A stretch of 21,895 nucleotides of DNA, taken from assembly GCA_034698045.1 (NCBI GenBank), contig JAQGAU010001034.1, positions 1 through 21,895 of the forward strand, in the 5' to 3' direction. This DNA is from Paramacrobiotus richtersi (lineage: Eukaryota; Tardigrada; Eutardigrada; Parachela; Macrobiotidae). Position numbers and translations under genes: made by a program. The notes under the pieces were generated by a model. That model was not told where the DNA came from. It worked only from the letters and a program-made list of their open reading frames with translations, and did not search any database. Below are positions 10,676 to 21,837 of this stretch, one piece after another; position 1 is the first letter of the stretch; every line of letters starts with the position of its first letter.

Positions 10676-11246
10676 ATGCAACGCTTTGGTGTTCTTTCTG
10701 TCCTGTTAGTTGCACTGATGGGATACGTATGCTCCTACGCAATCGACCCCGCAGCTGGTAAGTGAGATAGTGCATGAATCACACACGAAAATTCCCCTTT
10801 TGTAAGCAGTTTGTGACGGCTACCGTTCCCATTTGGGATGACGATTTTAGGAGAACTGATTATCAGATGCAGTAGTGTGTCGATCCAGCTGTGAATCTCT
10901 TTCTGAATCCGCAGTTTACCTGGCAAGCCGATAGCTTACGCACACACATGTATAGTATGTGTTTGGCACATTAAGTTAGCTTTTTAAAACTGCGCTCCAT
11001 ACCTGTCATACCCAGTTCGATAAATTTCTGTTTTTTTTAGAGCAACCGGCGATTCCCGAAAAACTCGTCGACCATGAATACGGAGCATGCTCTTATCCCA
11101 AGGGATTTTGCGACACGACATCTGGAACACAATGCCGATGCTGCACAAATTACGACGACTATGACATCTGCTATGACAAGTACATGCTGCGCGTCGCCGG
11201 CCCAGCTTACACCGGCCAAGATCCGATTAACACAATCCCTGCCTAA
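10676..11246 (+). CDS. Small secreted six-cysteine protein, array copy 2
   Basis: There are two exons, 10676-10757 and 11041-11246, with a phase-1 intron (donor GTAAGT, acceptor T8-AG), giving 95 residues. The signal peptide is residues 1 to about 20 (core LSVLLVALMGYVCS). The mature protein starts near Ala-Ile-Asp-Pro. The domain has YGACSYP, then cysteines spaced C-x6-C-x7-C-x-C-C-x8-C, then YDKYMLRVAGPAYT and a tail ending TIPA. Exon 1 is exactly 82 bases in all three copies, while the intron differs in length (283 bases here, 228 in copy 1, 340 in copy 4). It diverges from large gene A and converges with intact large gene B. The antisense frame at 11037-11219 is a shadow. The function is unknown. 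Confidence 0.85.
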
Positions 11247-11285
11247 CTAGGGAAACTTTGCCAATCCTTTAGAAAAGCTAGGCTC

Positions 11286-11291
11286 AGTAAA
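11286..11291 (+). terminator. Variant poly(A) signal of small gene 2
   Basis: AGTAAA lies about 40 bases after the stop codon and is followed by GGCTCTTCGTGCTT. It lines up with AATAAA of unit 1 and AGTAAA of unit 3. Confidence 0.5.
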
Positions 11292-12180
11292 GGCTCTTCG
11301 TGCTTCTTTAAAGCTGACCTGTCATTGTTTAGTTGTCCTTTGGATGTATATACTTATACTTCGTTTGTATCGCATGATTCATCCGCGGAGTTCTGAAGTG
11401 CATGATCAGAACTAAATTCATATTTAATTCAGGGTGGTTCGGCATATGCCGATAATTGTCTGCGCCTGTTTCATATTTCATTCGTTGCATTATGCGATGC
11501 AGTCTTGCGATGCGTACCGTTGTATTCGTGTTTTGCAGTTTCTGCGTTATTCTGACAGTAAATTTCTGAATGTACGTTGAACCAACGTAATTACTAATCA
11601 GCGATATTACCGAACATGCACACTCATTGTTACGTATATCGATACCCGCTTATTGGAATAAATAATCAGCATGTTGAGTCAGCATTTCGCCGAATCGCCA
11701 TAAAGTAGTTCCGCTCACAAGTCACTATATATTAAGCAAGGTAAACGTCAAGCCGCTGTTATTTTGCAAAGTCTTTTTTTGCGAAAAGCGATGGCTATCG
11801 CGCGCGATTTTGTATGTACATGTTTTTTGGTAGACTGTGTTTCGTTAAAGGTCAAGTTTTCGAGGCTAAACTTTATCGTCTAAACTTCTGCTTCGAGCCA
11901 ACAGACGTCAGTGCATCCGACACTAATGTATGACTACACACGCGTTCGCCACAAGTCCCACTATGTCCGATGCTTGTATTTGCAGTTTTAATATAAGCCA
12001 GGTGCAGGCCTACTGCAGTGAGACTAACCTTCTCGTGGGACAAGAAGCTGTAAATGTGTCTCCACAAATGCAGCGCAGCAAGTGCATCCGTAACGACAAT
12101 AAGAGACGCATTACCGTAGTGTGTTACACATCAGGAAAGAACATGCACACATGCATAATGTTATAAGATTCTGATATGCA
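11292..12180. other. Convergent 3' region, unit 2, with about 450 extra bases
   Basis: No gene is supported. Both ends resemble unit 1 (for example TTTTAATATAAGCC near 11986 and CAAATGCAGCGCAGCA near 12066). Between about 11520 and 11960 there is sequence with no counterpart in units 1 or 3. I see no terminal inverted repeats or coding capacity in it. The overlapping open frames at 11873-12067 and 11930-12166 run in opposite directions and are not conserved. Confidence 0.5.
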
Positions 12181-15100
12181 TCAGTAAAACGGATCCGATG
12201 GAATACCTGCACCAATTCGGCTGAGGTGGTCCTGCAGGTGTACACTGGTGGGAAACTTCCACAGGTTACAAGAGTCGGTGACTTGCGTTCCGGAGCATAT
12301 TACACTGAAGTCGAATTTAACCACCGATCGTCTGTGTATCAAAGAAGAAATTAGTGTGAAGGCAGCTATCAACAATGCATGACTTGGCGCTAGTTTTTCA
12401 GCAACAGAAACGTGACAGAAGCGACTTTTCCTGCCACGCATAGCATGTCGTCAGTATCATGGCTAATTATGTTTCTGTCACCACAATGAGACATTTACTC
12501 TTACGAACCCCCGAATCGTTAGGAAGCCATCATGATGTCCAGCAAAAACAAGCGTCAAGTTGGCGTTTTCAGGTACTACGGGATTCGTTTGGATGAATGC
12601 ATTACCAACAGCCTGCAGACAGTTTAGCCGATACAGACCAAATCAAGAAAGTTTTTCGTTATTCTTCTAAAACAAACAAGTTATTAATTCTTACTTTCTA
12701 TGTTATGTCCGTCGAAGACTTAGTGCTATGTTCCGTAAGCTTTTCTACAGTCGGGAATAACTTGTTACCATAGTAGCGCTAACCTGCAAACAGTTTGTCC
12801 TATCAAGATGGCGACCTCGGCGGTCGTTCAGGGACGCAAGAAACAGTGAAAATGTTTCGGGCATTACACATGGACTGATGTTTATGTCTGCCTGCTTGCT
12901 GCAGTCTTCCATCGAGCGATGTACGTTGTCTGCTGAAACAGCCAGAGGTTCCCAGTGCAGTCGAATAGGAACAGACGTTTTCGGGTTGAGTTCAGGATAA
13001 ATGGTGCCATAACTGCCATCCGGGTACAGGATAGGTTCTGGCAACCTAGAGCTAGTTTCATGTTCCGAAACCGTGTTAGCCGAAGCGTCGATGATCCATT
13101 CTGTGACTTTATCAATCTTGTCATGGATGTTTTTCCCCATGAACGCTTGCGGACATATTGTGAATGTTGTCCTCTCAGCACGAGAATTCTCATTGATCTC
13201 AATGATGGCAAAGAAGTAAATCACACTGCTTGTGTTGCTGTCCGGTTGTGCCACGACAATATCTGCAACGAGACGTCGTATTGTTTCTTCATGTTAAGTA
13301 TCTGATAGAGACAAGACATTTCTGCCGCTCATTCTTTAGACACAAGCCTTTTTCTGCCATCTCCACTGTAACTTTACTGACCAATTTCACTGGTGCGAAA
13401 ACGTGCCTCGGAAATTGAGTACTAAAAACAGGCAAGTTTGGCGGAATAACAGGCGTCTCGAGAACCGATGACAGAAACTGAGAAAATGATGCTTGTTAGT
13501 CGGACCAGTTCCTGCTAAAACCGTACAATCTTGCACAGCAGATTACACTGATTGCTCAGTATAAGAAGCTTGCATGCAAAGCGGCAAAAGTTAACCCGTT
13601 ATTCTTGTTATTAAGTGCTTCAGGAAGTCGTGATACTGGTGCAGAACTCGAATTTTTCACAATACTCGAAAAAAACAACAGCTGTAGTTATATTAGGCTG
13701 ACAATTTCGTCCACAGTTACGTAAATGTCTTACCAGCCAGTTTGAGAGGATCACAGTAAAAGATTTTCTCTTTTATTGCCTTCCCCACAGCGGGCAGAAA
13801 TTGGTAACTAATCGGTACATTGGAGTACAAGCGAAACGCAAAACTAGGATGGAACGGAGTGCTGCAAATCACAGAATGATGGGCGATTCCTGTCATAATG
13901 CGATACCAACAAGTCTTACAGTGGTGGAGTTGCTTGTGAGAATTGCTTAGCAATGTCATCGGTAGGGAATTTCCATACGTTCCAGTATTTACCTCTTGTA
14001 AGGTTTGAATACGTAAAGGAGAAGTCGTATCGGTATCCCTGATGTCTGTACATCGAAATGAGCTCTAGCAAAAATAATAGTAAGGAAATGACCGAAATCG
14101 CTTTTCGTAGTACCCATATAATGTTCGAAGTACGCTCTCGTGGCTGATCAAAGTCAAGTTAAAGTAGGCGCCATCAATGGTCAGTCGGTTGTCTCTGGCA
14201 AAGGCATCCTCTACGGTACGTAGTACTGTCTGGGGATTCTGCAGCAGAGGCTTATTACGGCTGTCACTGACCTTAACAGTTGCAGTTACGGCACTGTTAA
14301 CATTGATAACAGCCACAATGCACATGTACGTATATCTTATCCCGTTTCACATGCCAAAGTTTGCCATGTTTTATGCAAGTACTGGCAACATTCTCATACC
14401 ATTGGTTCGTCTTTCGGATCGTGTGTCATGAGGTGCAAACTGAAGGTCTCTTGTAAGGGGCAGTCGCCGTATCTATTCCAGTCAAAGTGGATCCGTCTCT
14501 CACGGCAATCCAGCAGAAAGCTATCTCGTTCAGAATTGTGTTCTTGAACGACCGGCAGTCGATGAAGGCTAACATTCTGTTCACGGCAGTATCTACAGTC
14601 CGTAGGGGATTTGGTGTAATCCGTCGTTAACACTATGGCGCCTTCTAATTTCCTGTACAGCTTTTCGCCCCAAGCTGACCGCTGATCCACAACATTTTGT
14701 GGTGTGTATTCTTGCATCGAGTCGACCAAGGCGAACTCAACCGTACTGCCGTTATCCACATCCAACTTCGTCATGATGACCTTTTCTGAAAGTAGCGACA
14801 CCGATTTTAATTGTAGAGTACTGTACCCTAGTCTATGTTGTCTTGGAGAAGCGGTATCTTCTAGCAACAAGGGGTTCGCAAAAAAGCCGTACGGGATAAT
14901 CAAAGGCTTACCCACGTGTGTAACCAAAGATTCTTTCAGAGCGGATTCTATGTAGTAAAAAGACTGAAAATTGATAGGTGACGAAGTGTGCATCCGAAAT
15001 AACGCATCGGGATCGACCAGAACACCGAATCGTCCTAGGTTAAGCAGATTGAAAGTCGTCCCTGTATCATATCTCACGTCTGGTAAACGAAGAGGCACGA

Positions 15101-17796
15101 ACTCATCTCCGAAACTGGGCATTTTTACTCCACTGTAAGTTTTGTTGTTGACAGTGATTGTGTACGTGACATGCGTCCAGTTCACCCTACGAAAAAAAAT
15201 GTTTAATGTTCATCGTTACTGCAAATGCACGCTGTTCTGTAAGACAAATCTCGGATTAAATGATAAACTGATTTGTTGGTTTCATCTCCGCGCACGGTTT
15301 CATCAAACCACGAGGTGGCGGAACTCGCCATTTAGGTGTTTATTTTTTTCATCATATGTATGCCCTACCAAACCATATGAACTACCAAATATGCCCTTTT
15401 CCGCACTTAAGATTTTTCACTGTCAATGCTGTTCTTTGATATTTGATGCTTCGATTTGAAGCCAGTACTCGTACTGTAAGTACCTTTATTTGTTCGCAAG
15501 TTACCCGCTTCGATCTCCTACGCAAATATTGTACGAAATCACAGTGATCTGCTTGCTGACTGCCGTTTATGGGCGGTCGCAACTACAAATAACAGCTTAC
15601 TCACAATACACACAAGACATACTTCACAAAAAGAAGTGCTAAACCAACAAACCTACATTTATAAACAACCAAGCATATGAGTACCGTGCGTCATCCCATT
15701 ACAGTGTACACCAAGAAATTTGAAACTTTAACAAAGTATATGCAACTGAATGTTCTCACTTACTGCGGCTGTTTTGGGTAGGAAAGAAGGATACGAGGAG
15801 CTGTTTTGCCGATTCGAATATCGATATCACTTCTGCCGCAGGATGGATAAATTTTCTTCTGATAGTTCAGGATTTTTTCCAGTAGATTCCGTCTGACCAC
15901 ACTCAAGTCATGTTCTTGTGGAGAACCTCTCAGAACGATGGACTGAACAGGAACCAGCCGACTTTCGCAAACAACCACACTTTCGGAAGCCAGTCGTAGG
16001 GTGAATGCATCTTCGGTAGGCGGGCGAATTCGTCGAAACGGCTCGCGCGAGATGCTGGTTTGAAATGGAAATGGTTCGGTAGAAAATTCTCCCCGTGATC
16101 GATAGAAATTTTCTCCGGAAGTGGCGTCGTCGAGGATGGTGAGCGTATATATGATCCAGATCACCGGTAACCTCAGTTAACGAGCAAGTAACACAATTAG
16201 CGTGGTGTAAACCCGTCCCAGAAAGGGTCGTGTTAAAATAATGCAGAGTCTACATAATTACTTTACTGATATAAGTACTGATCACATTATAATGCCGTAT
16301 CGCTATGTTCGCAGCTGGAGTCGAAATGTTCACTTTCCATCACAAATGTTGTGTCAAAAATTCACCATGCAGTACATGTACAATAAGATTCTTACCCGGT
16401 TTCAGTCAGCATTTCGCTCGCATTGTGTGCCAAAATTCGGATAACTGTTAGGTTTTTGTTCTTGGCGATATCATTTTTGTCTGCATATTCGTCAGCATCA
16501 AAATGTACATCTGTAATTTCAAGGGCTTTTAGGTTAAAAGTGAATTTGTCTTTGCCGCTCGCTATCAACGTGAAGGCTAACTACATCATAGGCGCTTCTC
16601 ACTAGAAGAGCGCTTAAAAGATTTCGAGGTTCCCAGACAGCCGATGAAGAACCAAGGCAGGAGTTGGTTAGTACCCTGCAAACCTCTTTAAGCCGCATGC
16701 AGAATTTCGTGGGAGAAGAATCTCCCGTGTCGAAACTTCGTACCTTGGAAGCATCCGATTTCTGCCGGATCTCGATCCATCTCTGTATGTATGTATCACT
16801 AAGCTTGCGTTCGGTTGAAAACGCTATTAATTGCGAGTATAATCACCTTGATTACTCGACAGTAAACAATGTATGTATATGGAGTAAACAATGGAAATGT
16901 ATTTTTGTAATTACTTGCGCGCAGCTTCGACTCTGCAAAGGTAGAAATGCATGTTATCAAACTGCGAAAACACAACTGGCTGACTACCATACACGTCACG
17001 TATGTTCCAATAAACAGAATTTCGGATCGACGCAGACCGCGCAGCTTCAAATCTGCTCTCTAAACGACAACCATTTTCTAAAAAATCAACAAGATTGACG
17101 CCTGTATGTTTGTTTTCTTTTTTCACCCAGAAAACTAAGAAATTGAAGTGTACGTACGTCCTCTTTCCGAGATCTTATACAAGCAAAGTGCTTGGATCTA
17201 TCTTTTTGAAATCTAAAGCTTTGGAGCTGATAAGCTATCAGTGATAAGTCACAAATAACCGCAGTTATCCTAAACCTAAGATTGTTAGATACTAGAGTAG
17301 TTAATTTAATGCAAAGAACTGAAAAATCATACCAATATTCGGCTTCCATGCATAGAGCAGCGCAGCTTCAAGCTCTTGAAAGGACAGATTATTACTCATG
17401 ACGACCACGTCATGCAGGCCAAAAACAGGTATTAAAGTAGAGATAACCGGATTTTCCAGTTCATGAAAACCAATGTCTGACGGTCCCAGGTAGTACTTGA
17501 CAGGCCCAATTTGCGCACGGTTATCCAGCAATACAGTGGGATCACCAGCGTTTGGTTCAGCTTGCCCATCCGCGCACAACGTCGCGGTGTAGTGCTTGTC
17601 TTCCCGACCTAATAGCAAATAACAGCAAAACTGTCTCGTTCATAAATACTAAGCAGGCATTCTTACCGCCGGAAGGCAGGACCGTTTTTGAAACATTTTG
17701 CACTTGATTAATTATGTGGATGCTGGTATGGCATCCTGCTTTCGTTATTGCCAGCAACAGAAACAACCGTAACGCTACAGTCGCTACTGGCAGCAT
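12181..17796 (-). CDS. Large secreted four-repeat protein, copy B, intact, 920 aa
   Basis: Eleven exons: 17796-17667, 17608-17333, 16444-16396, 16171-15764, 15186-14400, 14238-14114, 14045-13920, 13861-13734, 13262-12784, 12612-12509, 12331-12181. The sum is 2763 nt, one open frame ending in TGA. Residues 1 to about 20 are a signal peptide (MLPVATVALRLFLLLAITKA). No transmembrane segment follows, and there are many N-x-S/T sites, so a secreted glycoprotein is likely. Four diverged repeats each have an Ala/Leu-rich helix, a strand ending in Gly or Gln at a phase-2 intron, then an aromatic strand: YTLTI after residue 152, YTITV after 288, YDFSFTY after 592, KFDFSVI after 871. The last two also share WKFPT. 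Exon 3 is only 49 bases. Most splice sites are GTAAG/GTATG...AG; exons 6, 9 and 10 use GTACTA, GTTAGC and GTTCGT, chosen because the frame and copies A and C require them. The family is not recognised. Confidence 0.82.
16445..17332 (-). other. Intron 2 of large gene copy B, no gene seen
   Basis: This is the longest intron (888 bases; about 510 in copy A). A plus-strand open frame at 16664-17098 and minus-strand frames at 16799-17126 lie mostly in the part missing from copy A. They overlap each other in opposite directions and have no signal peptide or motif, so they are taken as chance. I see no mobile-element ends. Confidence 0.5.
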
Positions 17797-17884
17797 TTGT
17801 GTAATTCCAACTAAACGAAATAATGCAATGTAATATACTGTGCTAAACTGAAACCGGGTGGCATATGAGAAATTTTTCAAAGTT

Positions 17885-17893
17885 GTTATAATA
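17885..17893 (-). promoter_or_regulatory. TATA-like box of large gene copy B
   Basis: TATTATAAC on the minus strand lies about 89-97 bases before the ATG at 17796. It is conserved with 9583-9591 of copy A. Confidence 0.55.
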
Positions 17894-18810
17894 AAGCCTG
17901 CCGGTATGTTCTTGCCACGCTACTGAACGGCAGACAGATTGTCGCTAGGCCGGGAAACCTTTACGGGTAGGTAACTACCTTCCGATAGAATCTTGAAACT
18001 TCTTTATCTATTTGCAATCTGCTGGTTTACACTGGGCATACATCCTCATGTCGGCAACATACCATAGCGTTCTTCACCTATATCGATCTCGAACGTACCC
18101 TCGGCCTACTTGAACATGAGTCTCTTTCCGTCAGTTGGGAAAACTGATTCGTGCTAAAGTAGAACAGAGGCGAATTCCTAATTCTTCATATAAATGTGAA
18201 ACGAGGAGATCGATTTCACTTCCCAAATGAGATGTGACATATACTTACGCGATGTACATCTGAAAAACTGGCTGGATAAACTTGCTTCAAACCGGTATAC
18301 GTGTCTCTTTGATGGAACTACAGATATTGTACTTTTTTAAACTCAGTTTCGATGATAATTTCCCGGCTTCTTTCGCTCTAATGTCGGAGATTCGGAAGCT
18401 AATGGAACTCGCTAAGACAACGCAGTCTGTACATTTCCTTTAACGCGTGTACTTGAGAAACACATGCGTGGTTTCTCTGGAGTCGACATTACAGATTTAA
18501 GACAAAGTTTACGCTGGTACAGCTGCCTTAGTCATAGAAACAACTGCAAGCAACACACGTTTCACCTACCCCACCACGCACCAAGTTCCGCTTTTCTCGA
18601 GTAAGGCCGCGGCATATCCATAGAAAGTGCGATATCAATAGACAGAGTGAAGTGTTCCGCGGGATATGAAACCGTGTAAGTAAGTGCTTCCACTGGACGA
18701 CACAAACGATCCACTTAAACGGAACTGCAAACCGTCACTCTTGCGTTTCACGTAGCAAGAAACTGGTGCTGCACGACGAGAATTATCGTAAAATCATATG
18801 AAAATTCGCG
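17894..18810. other. Divergent intergenic region between large gene B and small gene 3
   Basis: No gene is seen. It aligns throughout with 9592-10536. Long blocks are shared, for example around CTTTAACGCGTGTACTTGAG (18438 onward and 10162 onward) and the GATCCACTT element near 18708. It probably carries control sequences for both divergent genes. Confidence 0.55.
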
Positions 18811-18838
18811 TATCAGCGCTTTTGATCGAATATAAAAG
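18811..18838 (+). promoter_or_regulatory. Core promoter of small gene 3
   Basis: TATCAGCGCTTTTGATC is followed by TATAAAAG (18831-18838), 115 bases before the ATG. The block is shared with the other two small genes. Confidence 0.8.
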
Positions 18839-18945
18839 TGGGCTATAACCTGCACGGATACTCACCATAACTTTAGTGAGTGTTTCTGTACATAAGAAAA
18901 CAGTCTGTACTTTGCGTAATCTGTTCAATTTTATTCGTTAATACA

Positions 18946-19573
18946 ATGCACCAATTTTGTGCTCTTTTTGTGCTGTTAGTTGCACTGCTGGGATACGTAT
19001 GCTCCTACGCAATCGACCCCCCAATTGGTAGGTGAGATAGTATTCACTATTCAATCATGCGAGAGACTGAGTAGTTACTGTATGCGCCTGAATAACACAC
19101 GCAAAATTCCATTCTTGTAAGCAGTTTCTGGCGGCTGCCATAAAGACCACTTTGGAATGACGATTCCTGGATAATTGCTTAAAAGATGCAGGGGTGTGTA
19201 AATCCAGTTGTTAGTCTCCTTTCGAAATCGTACTTGTTGACCTTTACCTCTCAAGTAGCTTATGCACACCCGCGTACAGAACGTGTTTGGTGTATTATGT
19301 TAGCGTTTAAAAACTGCGCTCCATGCGTGTCAAACTAGTGTTCAGTTCAATAAATTTATGTTTTTAGAGCAACCGGCGATTCCCGAAAGACTCACTGACT
19401 ATGAATACGGAGCATGTTCTTATCCCAGTGGATATTGCGACACGACATCTGGAACACAATGCCGATGCTGCGCAAATTACTACGACTATGACACCTGCTA
19501 TGACAAGTACACACTGCGCGTCGCCGGCCCAGCTTACACCGACCAAGATCCAATTGACACAATCACTGCCTAA
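18946..19573 (+). CDS. Small secreted six-cysteine protein, array copy 3
   Basis: There are two exons, 18946-19027 and 19368-19573, with a phase-1 intron (donor GTAGGT, acceptor TTTTTAG), giving 95 residues. The signal peptide is residues 1 to about 20 (core LFVLLVALLGYVCS), followed by Ala-Ile-Asp-Pro-Pro. The domain contains YEYGACSYP, cysteines spaced C-x6-C-x7-C-x-C-C-x8-C, ANYYDYDTC and YDKYTLRVAGPAYT. The tail ends TITA. It is very close to copy 2 in exon 2, and differences concentrate in the first dozen residues and in the intron. It converges with large gene copy C, with 380 bases between stop codons. The antisense frame at 19364-19546 is a shadow. The function is unknown. Confidence 0.85.
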
Positions 19574-19614
19574 CTAGGAAAATTTTGCCAATCCCTTAGA
19601 AAAGCTAGGACCTC

Positions 19615-19620
19615 AGTAAA
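19615..19620 (+). terminator. Variant poly(A) signal of small gene 3
   Basis: AGTAAA lies 42 bases after the stop codon, followed by CGCTCTTCTTGCTT. It aligns with the signals of units 1 and 2. Confidence 0.5.
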
Positions 19621-19953
19621 CGCTCTTCTTGCTTAGTTAGAGCTGACCTGTCATGGTTCGGCCGTCTCTTGAATATATATGTTCCGTTGGTATCGCATGA
19701 CTCGACCGCACAGCTCTGTTGTGTATGATCAGAAATTAGATTCATATCAATATAAATGCCAGATTCACTTGTACTGCAGGGAGACCAAAAGCTTCTCATT
19801 TAACAGAAAACCGGCGTAAGGCCGGCATACGCTAATGTGTCTTAACAACTGCGCCGCACCAAGTGCATCCGAAACAAGACAAGAGGCGCACTGCCGTGGT
19901 CTTACACTCCGTGAAAAACCGTTCACAAATGCATGTTGAAAAATCCTGCCGCA
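19621..19953. other. Convergent 3' region, unit 3
   Basis: No gene is seen. It resembles the matching regions of units 1 and 2. The minus-strand ATTAAA found there is changed to ATTGAT here (plus ATCAAT near 19747), so the poly(A) signal of copy C is unclear. Confidence 0.4.
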
Positions 19954-21801
19954 TCAATAAAACGGGTCCGATGGGATAGATACACCAACTCGACGAAGGT
20001 GGTTCTGCAGGTTTACACTGGCGGGAAACTTCCACAGGTTACAAGAGCCGGTGGCTTGCGGTGCGGAACATGTCAAATTAAAGTCGAATCTAACCACTGA
20101 TCGTCTATATAGCAAAGGAGATAGTATTAGCCTCACGTGAACCAATAGTTTTACGGTACTTGTACGAGAGCTTGGCAGTATTGTTTGCATGCTGCGGAAA
20201 CTGGACGGAATCGTCTTTTCCTGCTTTGTTTAGCATAAGTATGGTTTCCGAAGTGACAATGTGGTCAGAATCATCGCTTCATGTTTATGTCACTGCAACA
20301 ACTCTTACGAACCCGCGAATCGTTAGAAAACCATCCTGATGTCCAGCCAATGCAATCGTCAACTTGGCGTTGTCCGTTACCACGGGATTCGCTTGGCAAA
20401 ACGCGTTCCCCACAGCCTGCAGAAAGTTCAGCTGATTTGCATCAAACCCGAAACGTTTTCGTTGTTCTCCTAAAGCAGACTAGTTACTATTTTCTCGCAT
20501 TGTCAGTAACGTTTCTCAAAGAAACAGTTGGGAGTCAGCTTTTTTAGAGTGGGAAATATCAATGTGTCGCTAACCTGCAAGCACTTTGCACTGTCAAGTT
20601 GGCGACCCCAGCGGTCGTTCAGGGACGCAATGAACAGGGAAAATGCTTTGAGCATTACACATGGACTGATGCTTGTTGTGTCTGCCTGTTTGCTGCAGTC
20701 TTCCGTCGAGCGATTTAAGTTGTCCATTGAAACTGCGAGCGGTTCCCAATGCAGACGAATGGGAACATACGTTTTCGGGTATGTGGTTCCAGAATAAATA
20801 TTGGTTGCATGATTGCTATCATGGTTCACGGTAATCGTTGCCATCCTAGATCGGGTTTTATGTGCCGTGGCCGTGTTAGCCGACACATCGATATTCCATT
20901 CTGTGACTTCGTCAATCTTGTCATGGATTTGTTTGCCCATGAACGACTGCGGGCATATTGTGAATGTTGTCCTATCACGAGAATCCTCATTGCTCTTGAT
21001 GGTGGCAAAGAAATCAAACGCAGTGTCTAACACACTGCTTATGTTGGTGTCCGCTTTCACCACAATTATGTCTGCAACAAGACGTCTTATTGTTTTTTCA
21101 TGACAGTCACTAGGAGTCTAAGACTGAGACAGTAAATTAAATTAATAAATAAACTTGACAAGGCATTTCTGCCGCTCATCCTTGTTCCGCCATCTCCACT
21201 GAAACTTTACTGATTAATCCATTTAGTGCGAACACGTTTCGTATCCTCAGAAAATCATTACTCGTACCAACAGAAGCTTCAACAAGTTTGACGGAATAAT
21301 GGACGTCTCGAAAATCGAGAACATAAACTGAGAAAAAGATATGTGTTAGGCTGCTCGGTTCCCTGTCCCGCGAAGCAGAAATGCATGTCTTTAATAAGTG
21401 TTCTTGTCAAAAACTGCTATTAAAGGTGGTATTACTGGTGCAGACACTAATTTTTCAAACAAGTGGACAAAAAATAAACAGCTGCTGTAGTTCCTCTTAG
21501 GTTGACGATTAAGTCCACAGTTACGGTAACGTCTTACCAGCCAGTTCGAGAGGATACCAAGAAAAGTCCATCTTCTCTTTTATTGCTTTCCCCACAGAAG
21601 GCAGATATTGGTAACTAATCGGTACACTCGAGTACAAGCGAAACGCGAAACTGGGATGGAAAGGAGTGCTGCGAATCAAAGAATGAGGGCATAATAGTTA
21701 TTCTTGTCACGCTGCGGTATCGCTGTCTTACACTGGTGGAGTTGCTTGTGCGAATCGCTTAGCAATGTCATCGGTAGGAAATTTCCAAACGTTCCAGAAG
21801 A
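19954..21801 (-). CDS. Large secreted repeat protein, copy C, 3' part only
   Basis: Five exons can be placed: partial exon 7 (about 21801-21732), exon 8 (21668-21538), exon 9 (21071-20575), exon 10 (20416-20313) and exon 11 (20104-19954, TGA). All are open, and their phases (2, 1, 0, 2) agree with copy B; exons 10 and 11 have exactly the same lengths. Protein differences from copy B are spread through exon 9, which has six more codons and a Thr/His/Asn-rich variable stretch around 20790-20880, while SPCVM, FSLF-ASLNDR and the WKFPT core are kept. Upstream of about 21801 the similarity stops abruptly inside exon 7. No acceptor is visible there and the frame soon meets a TAA. The copy is therefore probably truncated by a rearrangement, although exons 1-6 could lie beyond the window if this is a misassembly. 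Confidence 0.68.
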
Positions 21802-21837
21802 TAGGCAGTGAGTATGTGGTCACAGGGAATTAATCGT

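Larger units (their letters stand above)
2090..21801. repeat. Tandem array of a two-gene unit, period about 8.2 kb
   Basis: Three direct copies are seen: about 2090-10230, 10230-18490, and 18490-21801 (incomplete). The small-gene start codons at 2534, 10676 and 18946 are 8142 and 8270 bases apart. The large-gene starts at 9500 and 17796 are 8296 apart. Similarity covers promoters, exons, splice sites and much of the introns. Unit lengths differ through indels: the gap between the two convergent stop codons is 472 bases in unit 1, 934 in unit 2 and 380 in unit 3. Units 2 and 3 look more alike than either does to unit 1. Confidence 0.88.

Noticed and set aside
14704..14955. Plus-strand open frame antisense to exon 5 of copy B
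   Set aside because: It is a shadow of the long minus-strand exon, whose frame and sequence are conserved with copy A.
16664..17098. Plus-strand open frame of 144 codons inside intron 2 of copy B
   Set aside because: It is mostly absent from copy A, is overlapped by open frames on the other strand, and shows no coding signature.
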